A model generated the notes under the pieces. The model was given only the letters and a program-made list of their open reading frames with translations. It was not told where the DNA came from and did not search any database. Both the position numbers and the translations under genes were made by a program. A stretch of 64,000 nt of DNA from Arachis hypogaea. Its lineage: Eukaryota; Streptophyta; Magnoliopsida; Fabales; Fabaceae. Below, piece after piece: positions 49,101 through 59,442 of the stretch (positions within the stretch are counted from its first letter, which is position 1; each line of letters starts with the position of its first letter). The stretch is taken from positions 111,554,276-111,618,275 of the forward strand of contig NC_092048.1 in the NCBI RefSeq assembly GCF_003086295.3, in the 5' to 3' direction.

Positions 49101-52073
49101 AATTGATGTCCGGTATTCTGAACAGATTTCATGTTATTTCAGACAAAATATGATACACGTAAATCATGATAAAAAGATTTTATTAAATAAAGCATCTTAC
49201 GTTTCAGAAGAGACATAGTGACCTTCTGTCGATCGCATGTCAGCTTCCTTCTCCCTGCGAAACAAGAAACAATTATTAGCAAAGAAAACACAGTAAAATC
49301 TGAAATATACACCCCATCAAGACATACCTCTGTGCACCAGAATTTTCATTGTTTTTCCTTAACAATTCATCTAGATCTTCACTTGATATTTCATATCTCT
49401 CACTACATTCATAAAAGAAGATGTTAACCAAAATAATTATGATGATGACGGTAATATAGCTTACGTATTACTGTACCCATCATAGGATTGATCTTCTTCA
49501 GGAGATGAATGCTCAGCAACAACCTTTTTCTTTTTGAATTGTGTTCTGGGTGGAAAAAATAAGTATGAATCAGAAATAAAAAATTAATTTTATCACAGAA
49601 TATTGTCCAAAGAAGTGCTTACTTTTTTGGTGTTCTTTGTGTCTTTTTCTTTTTTCTTTGCTTCTCCACCGATGATGATTCTTCGCTTCTATAAGTTAAT
49701 AAGAGACACTTCAGTTAATACACGAAATCTTGATAATGAAGCCAAAAGAAAGGAGTAATAATTTCAGAACATTACTCATCAGTTGATTCGGATTCTGAAT
49801 AAGAATCTGAATCCTCTTGACTCTTCTTCCTTTTTTTGGAATCCATTCTGGAAGGCAAACAATCACTATTTAGAACATACTAAAGATATAAAATACACCC
49901 AGATGAATACACAAGATACAACCAACTGAATGGACAATATACACCCAACACAACAAACAAAATACACCCAAGTTAATAAACAACATACAACCAACTTGAT
50001 AAACAAAATACACCCAAATGGTTCCACAAAATACACCCAACCCGAGAAAGAAAATACACCAAAGTATGGTACTTACTTTTTTCCCTTTTTGCTGGGTTGT
50101 TTTCTTGCTGAATACTCCAAGTCTTCTTGAGTCTCAGACTCAGAGGTAGAACTGTCACTATCAGTTGTTTCTTCCTCCGAAGACGATGTTGAACTTGCCT
50201 TCCTTTTTTTTGTTTTTTTGATTTGTTGTTTTTTTCTGTTTTCTCTATTTTTTTCATTTTCTCTCTTGTTTGCGCCATCTTTACAATCCCCTGAAACATC
50301 AGATAATTTATTTAGTAGCATTCAGATAAATAAATATACACCTAACATATTATGTTCAACTTACCAAAATTTCCTCTGTTTCTGCATTCATTCTTTCGAC
50401 CAACTGCTCCTTACTCCAGTTGGCAATCCAGGGTTTTGGCGGTCTTTCAGCCCTCTTCTTGCCTTTATTTTTAGAAAGATGAAAGTATATTATCATCAGG
50501 GCAAAGAGGCATCCATCAATTGCCTTCTTCTTTTTCTCCTTGTAGTCGGTTATGCCCTTGACGATAAAGATCAAAACATGCCCTCCCCAGTTTCGCTCCG
50601 TTATGCTGTCCATCTCAAAAATTGGGGCCAGGTGTACAGGCGAGATTTTGTTTATTGTCGTTGGCAAAAGGAACGCCATCTATATATAGAGGATGAAAAT
50701 CCTCTTGAACATTAAGCAATTCTCTTCGTTACCAACGCCAATATTCATCATCTCATCTGTAAGACTTTTGAGGGTCTTACACTGGAATCTTCTAAAAATT
50801 ACTTTGTCATCCTCAAAAAGTTTCTTATAATCGACTTTCTGAGGAAATAGATCTCATACAAAAAGGAAAACAACAAAGTATGAATATCGAATCAAATACA
50901 CCCAAGCATCAACTAAAATACACCCAAGCGTCAGTTAATATACACCCATAATTTTTAGCGAGTTACCTGTTGTGTTGATGCCAAGCGCATGACCTATTTT
51001 TCTTGGGATTATTTTAAAAGAACCGTATCCGGTTTTCAGTCTGTTCTCCCCCAATTTGAAGTTGTTAGCCAGCTCCCTTAACACTTGGTGATGCACCCTT
51101 AATGGTGGGATGTGCATCAAGCCACCGAATCCCAAATCCCTCACAATCGTTTTCTTCTCCTCACTCATGTTTCTGAATTTATCACTTAGCAGATGTGTTG
51201 CACACTTAAGGTCTTTTGTTTGTTGTAAACAGAAACAAAATTATAGTCAGATATGTTTCTATTATATAAAACTGATTTCAGGTAAGACATATATTTGTTC
51301 TTACGTTTCTTCCAGGTTGGTTTCTTGCTGCCATTTTCTCTGAAATGAAAAATACACACAAAGTTATCAGTAATATACACCCATATATATGAGTTAGATA
51401 CACCCATAGATAACAGTAAGATACACCCATAGATATGATTCAGATACACCCATATATATCAGTCAGGTATCACTCAAACATGCATCAATATACAAGGTCA
51501 AGCAATATACACCCATGGACAAGCAAATATAAGAACAGTTGCAACTGCTGGCTATTACAGTATATCAGTTTAGAAAAATAAACCCAACAATTTGCGCCAT
51601 ATACACCCATGTATATTAGCTCATATACACCCACCAAACTACAGAATATACTCCCAAAAATCAGTTACCAGAAGAACTGGAAGAACAAGAACAGTAACAC
51701 CTAGAAGAACGAAGAAGAACAGTGTAACATAGAATCAAGAATAACAGTAAAACCTAGAACAAGTAGAACATTATAAACTGTAAAATGAGACGTAGAGCAA
51801 GAAGAACAGTAGAACATACAACAACGTAGAAGAATAGTAAAACCTAGTTCGAAATATGGAAAATATACAGCAATGGTAATGTAACGTACCTTGAGTATTA
51901 TAGCTTTGTTCTCTCTGGAGATTCTTGATCGAGAGTTCTATGGTGTGTTGATGGAGTTTTCGAATGTTAGCGACGAGGTGTATATCTTGAGTTTCGAACG
52001 TTGCTCGAAAATGGAAGGGTTGCTTTTTCTCTGAATGGCTTTGAGAAGTGGAAGAAATGGAAGAGTTTGCCAT
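46127..52073 (-). pseudogene. MULE-encoded Ulp1/C48 protease-like gene, copy B (disabled)
   Basis: Mirror of the copy A gene. Start ATG at 52073 (MANSSISSTSQSHSEKK), exon 1 to 51890, stop TAA at 46127-46129. The protease exons are intact by eye: SGHWWLWVIDTTKERFYILD keeps His and Asp, and SYDCAIYVMKW keeps Cys; the Trp that is a stop in copy A is TGG here. Defects are TAG at 50680-50682 (Gln CAG in copy A, in FILYIQMAF), and the exon 4 acceptor TGTAG changed to TGTAT near 50856. A cryptic AG three bases further in would keep frame at the cost of one codon. The middle contains the same Ser/Glu/Lys-rich short exons and the same homopolymer tracts. Cellular role in the plant unknown; C48 proteases act on SUMO-type conjugates. 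Confidence 0.85.
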
Positions 52074-52226
52074 TAAGGGAGCGGTTTACGCGAAGCGTAA
52101 CCGTTTGAGTGGAGCACGTGTAAATGACGCTCCATTCAATGCTCATCACTGCGCGTGTGTTTTTTATGGGCTGGGTCAACTTGTAAAACTTGTATACCGT
52201 TTTTGCTTGTATGTGTAGCAGGCCCG

Positions 52227-52235
52227 TAAAATAAG
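52227..52235. repeat. MULE copy B target-site duplication, right (TAAAATAAG)
   Basis: Follows GCAGGCCCG directly and is identical to 42169-42177. Confidence 0.95.
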
Positions 52236-52650
52236 ATAATTTCTTACTTATTCAAGTTGAGTACAATAAATACAAATTAATTTTGTTAGATAATCATAGT
52301 TGTCTGGTCTATTATATATATGACCACACAAAATTATAAGAATCATAATTTTTATTACTCTTGCTATTTCAACTCTTCTTCTTATTTTTTTCTTTATGTA
52401 TAATTTCTTTTATGTATAAATGTACTGAAAATGAGAAAGTATGGATGAGTATTTTATTGATTGTTTGTTTGATGAATATATCTCAATTTAGGCATTCTAC
52501 TAATGTGGATGAAAGTTGACCTGTAGCAATTCAAAGTGGCAAATATATTTTTTTATAGTATTAGATAGAAGAATATTTGTTAAAATGAATATACCCACTG
52601 TAATAATTTTTTTTTCAATTGTTATATTTTTATGTTAGTCGTGCAAATTT
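52236..52650 (+). mobile_element. Helitron-like repeat copy R2, right part
   Basis: ATTCAAGTTGAGTACAATAA, TTTTGTTAGATAATCATAGT, GGCATTCTACTAATGTGGAT and AATGAATATACCCACTGTAA correspond in order to 53605-53950 in R3. Joined to 41740-42168 by removing MULE B and one TSD, it forms one collinear copy. Confidence 0.75.
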
Positions 52651-53133
52651 TTTGAAGGCATAAGATAATAAAATATGTTGACTTCAATATCATTAGAAGC
52701 TAACTTTAATGGTTCAAATAAGCATCACTAATTATGTTAAAAAAGTAATTTGTAATAATAATATAATTTACATATTAATTTTTTGGATAAATTCATTTCA
52801 AAATATAAAAATTAGACTCAATTACGCTAAAATTTTAAAAGTAATATAGAATTTGACAACAAATTTAACACTCATTAAGAAAATAAATTTATTTATGGCT
52901 ATTTCCTAATTATAAATAATAACAAGACTTACGAAAAAATATTAATGTCATAATTCTTATTAATTAAATTATAATATTAGGTGGTTGATAGTTTCATAAG
53001 CGCAAATTATTAAGTAATTACGTAAAAAAGAGCAACGAACAAGTAATAAGAATTTAGAAAAAATATATTATATAATACCAATTTCATAATTAAAATATGT
53101 CTCATATCATATTCTCATATATTCTATTTATTA
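52651..53133. other. AT-rich spacer between R2 and R3
   Basis: No gene or recognised element; homology to R3's flank fades out here, which may hide the true 3' end of R2. Confidence 0.4.
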
Positions 53134-53975
53134 TCTATTTTATTATATAAAAATCAGGTTTCTGCACTTAATGATGGAGTTGATGTGACATGCATGCTTA
53201 TGAGAGTGTTTAACGATTTGTTTCTTTTAACTCATTAAATACAATTTATTATAATAAATCAACTATATCAACTAATTAATTTGATTAGATATTTAAATAT
53301 CACATAATTTATTATCATTTATATCAAATTGATTTGGTAGTATTTTTTAATTTATTTCTTTTAATATTTTGTTAGTATTTTTAAATTTATTTTTTTAATT
53401 TATTAAATCAAATTAATTATACTAATTATTTGTATTAATTAATTAGATTAATTAATTAATCATTAAAATAATAAATCTATGCATAAAATAGGTTCTCAAT
53501 ATATTTTTTACTAATAATTAAATCAAATCAAATCATATATATTAAGCTAAATTTAAATCATTTGAATTAATGACTGAAATAAAATACGATGATTTTTTAC
53601 ATATTCAAATTTAATGCAATAAATAAAATTAATTTTGTTAGATAATCATAGTCTTCTGGTCTTCGATATATAGATAGCCACACAAAATTATAAAAATCAT
53701 CATTTTTATCACTTTTGCTATTTTAACTCTTTTTTTTATGTATAAATATACTCAAAATGAGAAGGTATGGATGATTGTTTCATTAATTGTTTGTCTGACA
53801 GATATTATAATATGAAAATGTCTCAATTTAGGCATTCTACCGCTGTCGATGGAAGTTGAACTGTAGTAATTCAGGGTGACCATGATATTTTTTATAGTAT
53901 TATATAAAAAAGTATTTTTTAAAATGAATATACCCATTGTAATTAATTTTCTTTGTCAATCTGTTATCTTTTACC
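53134..53975 (+). mobile_element. Helitron-like repeat copy R3 (uninterrupted)
   Basis: Begins A/TCTATTTTATTATATAAAAA, then CTTAATGATGGAGTTGATGT, TGAGAGTGTTTAACG and the rest of the shared sequence through AATGAATATACCCATTGTAA. Crossing point GACTGAAATAAAATACGATG corresponds to the insertion site of MULE B in R2 (GACTAAATTAAAATAAG). The 5' TC, A before it, and TATATAAAA context suggest a non-autonomous Helitron; a CTRR 3' end with hairpin was not found, so the class is tentative. Confidence 0.6.
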
Positions 53976-54679
53976 TAACAAACAATGTCTATGTTGAATA
54001 TATTATTTTCATCAGAAGTCATACATAATTGATTGATAATTCTATATATAAAAATACTCATGTGGTAACTAAATACCATATTGTTATCTCGCTAAAGTTA
54101 ATTCTCCTATGATTATGCGAATATGATTCTCCTATGATTATGCGAATGTATAGTACTATCAGATGAAAATTGATTGGATTACATTTATGTCCAACGAGGT
54201 AGGTGATCTTTTAGGCCTAATTACGATCAAAGTTGAGGAAGGTATGAAAAATACTAACAATATAAATACTTTTTATTTTTAATACCCACTAATAAATATA
54301 TAAATTAAAATTAATACTATTCCGTACAAAATCATAAAATGTATAGTATACTCAAAACATATCCAATCCATATTAACTGTCATTGTTTATCAGTTATATT
54401 ATGACAAATCTGGTTATTAAAAAATATTAAAAGTAACTTAAATATACACAATATTATTTTATGCTTTTCATTTTTATTTCATTATCATAAAAAGTCATAC
54501 ATATTATAAGAGAACCTCATCTTTTTACTAGCGGTTCTTCCATTCAATGGTTTCTATAAAAAAAAAAGGCATAATAATATTGTGTTTGGCAAGAATATAT
54601 GAAATTTTGAAAGTTTGAAGTATAGGTTTAGTCCTTAACATATTCGTAGATGAAGTACAGAGTAGATAAAAAGATAGCT
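53976..54679. other. AT-rich DNA, no gene
   Basis: Contains a 23-base direct duplication of CTCCTATGATTATGCGAAT (about 54106-54147). Confidence 0.45.
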
Positions 54680-54688
54680 AATAAAAAA
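54680..54688. repeat. MITE target-site duplication, left (AATAAAAAA)
   Basis: Matches 54945-54953 exactly. Low complexity weakens the call. Confidence 0.65.
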
Positions 54689-54944
54689 GAATAAATTACC
54701 ATTTGTATGCATAAAAGATACAAACGCCGACAAATGTATCCACATAAGAATAAAATGACAATTGTACCAACGAAAGATAGCTTCTGTGTGCCAAAAATAC
54801 CCTAACAGACCAATGGTGTAACCAACGTCTGGGTACTCTTGGCACACGGAAGCCATCTTTTATGGTTATAATTGTCGTTTTATTCTTATATGGGTACATT
54901 TGTCAGCATCTGTATCTTTTATGGGTATAAATGGTAATTTATTC
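54689..54944. mobile_element. Foldback MITE, 256 bp, probably Mutator-type
   Basis: Begins GAATAAATTACCATTTGTAT and ends with its near reverse complement ...AAATGGTAATTTATTC. Arms of about 105 bases pair along most of their length (CATAAAAGATAC, GACAAATGTA, AGAATAAAA, GACAATT, GGCTTCCGTGTGCCA). A 9-bp duplication AATAAAAAA borders both ends. No coding capacity. Confidence 0.8.
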
Positions 54945-54953
54945 AATAAAAAA
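54945..54953. repeat. MITE target-site duplication, right (AATAAAAAA)
   Basis: Directly follows TTTATTC; identical to the left copy. Confidence 0.65.
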
Positions 54954-57500
54954 ATAAATGGTTAAAACTTTCTCAATACTAACCGTCATAGTGTATGACA
55001 AGTGTTCTATAATTTTTTTTGGATTTGATTGTTTCTTATTATTATATGTTGTTCTATTTAATTTATGCTAAAAAGACTTGTGATAATTATCTTATCGTGG
55101 TAGTGTAAAAGTTGTAAGTATTATATTTACTTTGTATGCTCTTAAATCTCATGTCCTTGATGGATATTTGTGACTGAGTAATTATTAAAAAAAATAATTG
55201 GTTTAATATCTATTTTATATTCTATTTAAATTATAATAATGAGTAAATATTTTTTAAAAATAAATAATGCAATTTTTCATAAAAATAACGTTTAAATAAT
55301 TGTAAAATTAGATTATACCACATATGATAATAAATATCTTGATATTAGATCTGCTATAAAACAAATTTTTAGGAATATTATGTTGTATTATATAATTTAG
55401 TTATATTTTTTTATCTTCAATTTATGTTATTTAGATTGGCATATTTCTAAAAAGGATTATTCAATTTTTTTTATATTATTAAATTAAATCAGTTACAATT
55501 TATATTATGGTTAAAATCAAACTTTTATTTATTTTGTCATATTATTATATATATAAATATTAAATTCTTTGATTAAACACTTATTTGATTACGAAATGAT
55601 ATTATATGTTACTTTTATATTAGCAATTAAATTTCAATTACTACACAAATATTATATTATACAATATGATATTATATGTTACTTTTATATTAGCAATTAA
55701 ATTTCAATTACTACACAAATATTATATTTTAAATAATTGTATATTTTATTGTTATTTTGAAAATTATTATATAATTATTTTAAGATCATTTAATTATGTT
55801 TATTTTTTTAAAAGCATTGTCATTATTGGAGAGTAACTAATGTTTGTAATAGTCTAAAATTAAAAAATAAAAATACAAAATATTAATATATTGAGTTTTT
55901 AAAATATAAATCTTGAAGTAAATATATGTGATTATAATTAATGATCATAATTAAAAGTCTTTATTTTATTTCAATTTGTTCAGGACATGTTTATCTTAAA
56001 TTTTATTTTTTTATTAATTAGTATTTTTTATACATTTAATTGTCATTAATTTATATAAATGAAAATGTATAACTTAAAAAAAATAGATATGTGTCTAAAA
56101 AATAAAAAAAAAACTTTGTTATTAAAAAATTTATGTCGCTTTAACTTTTTTTTGGCATCATATCTTACATTTTTACTATTATTAAAAGTTAGAGGTAAAT
56201 TATTAAATATAAATTAGTAAAAAAAATATAATACTTAATTAATTATCGTAATCACATTTAAAAGTATTTAAGTTATTTTTATATAATAAAAATGATATAC
56301 TTCAAAAAATATTTTATATAATTTACTAACAAATATACAAGATATTTATCATAATTTTTATTTTTAATAAAAATATCATTGTATTAAAGTGATGCATTTT
56401 AAAAATGTATAAATAAAATTTTTATTAAATTAAAAATTTCAAGATAGCAAATGTAATTTTATTTTTATTTTATCCTTAACATTTAGTTTTAATTTTACCT
56501 TTAGAGTTTCAATATGTTTCAATTAAATTATTAGAGTGAACAATATTAATTATAACTAATTAATTATATTATGTGATTTGACTAAAATTAAATAAACATT
56601 AAATTATTTAATAAATAATAAACAAATAAATTAAATAAATAAATTTAATTTAAATTATTTTCTTATTATTTTTTATATCTAGAAGTCAGAATGTGCTTTT
56701 ATGTATTTTGATTAATAATTCTTAAAGGAGTTACTATTTTATTTACTAACATTTTAAATTTTTTATAATATTTTCATAAAACTTGATTAATAGGTTCTTC
56801 TTCACAATGTTTTTCTTGAATTTTTTAACAAAAATATATCTTAATTTTTGTCTTTCATCTTTTATATTCATTGATTATACTAATTTTTTTTACAATATAT
56901 TTTTATCAATTAAATGCATTATTTTTTTTGCCTTTTTTTTTTACTTTTTTTAATTATTTTATTATCTTATTTTTAATTATTTATTTTAATTTCACTCTTC
57001 AGATGTTTATTGTATTTCACTTCATCTCAGCTTAAATTTCATAGTTAACTTTTAATTATATAAAATTCAATAGTTTCTTTCAAATCATGCTTAAATATAT
57101 TATCTATTATATACAATCATTAGGATAAACAAATAAATATAAATTGAATATATAATTTAATTTTAATTTAAACTAAAAACTAAATAAATTGTTAGAAAAA
57201 TAACAACCAATTTTATTTTTAATTTCTCTATAATTTATTTAAAGATAAAAATCTCTCTATAACCACTAATATCGCCGATAACAAAATTATAAATCTCTAT
57301 AAAACAAAAATAAAAAAGTATATATAATTTTAAAATTATTAATCATAGACTATGGACAAATTTTAAAAAAAAAAATTATGGATCAACATGTAATTTTTTT
57401 ATTTTTTTATTTTTTTCTAAAATTTTTTAGACTTATCAACATTTAAGTTGTCTATATCTCACTTATCAAAATATTATGATTTCACAAGTTATAATATGTG
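54954..57500. other. AT-rich gene-free DNA
   Basis: Very high A/T with no open frame of note. Includes the tandem duplication at 55596-55728. Confidence 0.6.
55596..55728. repeat. 70-bp tandem duplication
   Basis: ATGATATTATATGTTACTTT through CTACACAAATATTATATT occurs twice with a period of 70 bases and no differences over about 60 bases, suggesting it is recent. Confidence 0.93.
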
Positions 57501-57584
57501 GAGTAAATCACCTTTATAAACCATTTGCAAACCAATTTTACGTATATCTGCCAAAGTAAAAAAAATATGTGCATTTCTCAATTT

Positions 57585-57950
57585 ACATATCTATGTAAAT
57601 CAAATTTATGGAGTTCGAATTATATATGTGTTTTCGTAGTAAATCGAATCTACAAGATTCGAATTACTTGGATGCTATCTATGCTACTAAATCGAATGAA
57701 GGAGATTCGATTTACAATGAGCTGAATTGCTATTAAGTGAGTATAAATCGAACCTTATTGCTTCGATTTAGCATGGACCATATAAATCGAAATTTATAGA
57801 TTCAATTTAGTAGGGGATGATATAACTTGAATTCATTGAATTCAATTTACTTTTGAATCACGATGTCAAGTAATTCAAATCCTTTAGATTCAATTTATTA
57901 CTTATTACCCTAATTCGAATTCATTAAATTTGATTTATATAGAAATGTAA
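57585..57950. repeat. Cluster of interrupted TAAATCGAA/TTCGATTTA palindromes
   Basis: Pairs such as GTAAATCGAATCTACAAGAT/TCGAATTAC (57641), CTAAATCGAATGAAGGAGAT/TCGATTTAC (57687), ATAAATCGAACCTTATTGCT/TCGATTTAG (57743) and ATAAATCGAAATTTATAGAT/TCAATTTAG (57782) recur every 40-55 bp, the later ones increasingly decayed (AATTCGAATTCATTAAATTT). Organisation matches the 26926-27138 cluster but with a different core. The flanks contain CACCTTTATAAACCATTTGC and GGGTTTGGGGGATTTAGG. Confidence 0.8.
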
Positions 57951-58812
57951 ATGGAGATAACTAGGTGACATTTTTGGGTTTGGGGGATTTAGGTAATTTT
58001 GGAGTGACTTTGCTTTATCAACATAAATTAACCTAATATGTGATATTAGTTATTGTTATATATATATATATATATATGAAAAATGTGACTTATTTATGCA
58101 TTGTTTGGATTAAAAGAATTTGTAGGGAAATAAAATGCTAGAGAAAAAAATAGATGAAAAAAATCAATTTTTTATTGTTTTGATCAACAAAAAATTGAAT
58201 GAAAAACATAAAAATGTATGTGGAGCTCATGTAAATTTTTTCTCTTCAAAATTACGAAGAAAACTTATGCCGAAGTGCAAACATGGGTTAAAATACAGAG
58301 TTACCATTTGAATTATAATTTATATATAATATATAAAACATTAATATAATTTTACTCTATTATAATTTTTTCTCTTCTTACTTTTCCTTCCATCCAAGTA
58401 AAAGAAATTTTTTTCTCTATTTTCTTTCCATTCATTTTTTCTTCATCTAAACACACACAAAAATATACTTTTCTTTTCATTTTGTTTCCTCTCATTTTCT
58501 TTCTTTTTATTTTCTTTCCTCTTATTTTTTATCTTATATTCAAATAATAGCTTAGTGTTTATCTATTTATCTTCTATTAATATTGTTATAATAAGGATAC
58601 ATGTGATTGTATAAAAATGATATAACCTAAATTTTGATTATATGAGAATTTATTAAGTGGCTAGAATAGCTCCACGTCACAAACCAATTGCTAGCAATAG
58701 GGATGATCACAAAAACAGCTAAAAAAGATATTTGTAAGGATTACTCACATTTTGGGGCTAGATGGGGACTCATGAAATCCTCACGACTTGCCACCTGAAA
58801 ATGGATGGGGAC
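57951..58812. other. AT-rich DNA between palindrome cluster and hAT MITE
   Basis: Includes a short (TA)9 tract near 58060 and a pyrimidine-rich TTTTCTTTCC stretch at 58370-58520. No gene. Confidence 0.5.
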
Positions 58813-59442
58813 TTAGGGTGGCAAACGGGCCAAAATCTGTCGGGTTGACCCGCATAACCCAACAAAAAAGAGGGTTGAGCTGGAAATTTGAGACTGCCAA
58901 ATTTAAAAAGCCCGCCTACCCCGCACCGCCTAATCCATGAGCTTTGGCGGGCTTTGGTGGGATGGTGCAGGTTTTTCCGCTGAGCCAAGCTTTTATTTTA
59001 TCAAAACCATTTTTTTATAAATTTCTATAATATTATTAATCTACAAGAGGATGAAGATGATAATTGAAGATGTTCTAAGTTATATTTTAGATTATATTTT
59101 TATGTTTGATTGATTATAAACTTGATGTTTAATCATATATTTTGGACAATATTAATTTTATTATTTTGTTTCAAAAAATTTGGTTTATAATTATGTTTAT
59201 TACATATTTATAATTATAATTTTTTTATATTTTTAGAAATTATAAATTTATTGAAATTATATATATTATTTAATATTTAATAATTTATAAAAAAAAGGAG
59301 AGCCTACCAACCCGCCAGCGTACCATTAGGCGGGACGGGAGAGAAATTTAAAACCGCCTTACTAGGCGAGACGAGGCAGGCTAGCCCACCAGATCGCAGG
59401 CTTTTGGCGAGACAGGGCGGAATTTCCTGTTTGTCACCCCTA
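58813..59442. mobile_element. hAT-type MITE, 630 bp
   Basis: Ends TTAGGGTGGCAAACGGGCC and, reversed, TAGGGGTGACAAACAGG form a recognisable terminal inverted repeat, with GGCGGG-rich subterminal words on both sides (58905-58970, 59315-59425). Flanking octamers ATGGGGAC and ATGAGAAC agree at 6 of 8 positions. No transposase. The short open frame at 58988-58770 spans its end and is not a gene. Confidence 0.8.

Larger units (their letters stand above)
42178..52226 (-). mobile_element. Mutator-like element (MULE) copy B, 10,049 bp, inverted
   Basis: Near-identical to copy A in reverse orientation. Begins CAGAAAAGCTCTACATACAA and ends GTATGTGTAGCAGGCCCG, flanked by perfect 9-bp duplications TAAAATAAG. 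By eye it differs from copy A by a few percent plus small indels. Transposase on the plus strand (42535-45549), protease-like gene on the minus strand (52073-46127). The transposase has a 5-bp deletion and the protease gene a nonsense codon and a mutated splice acceptor, so this copy is defective too, by different lesions than copy A. Confidence 0.95.

Noticed and set aside
31413..52226. A single giant palindrome created by inverted duplication
   Set aside because: Distinct flanking sequences and distinct 9-bp TSDs on each arm show two insertions.
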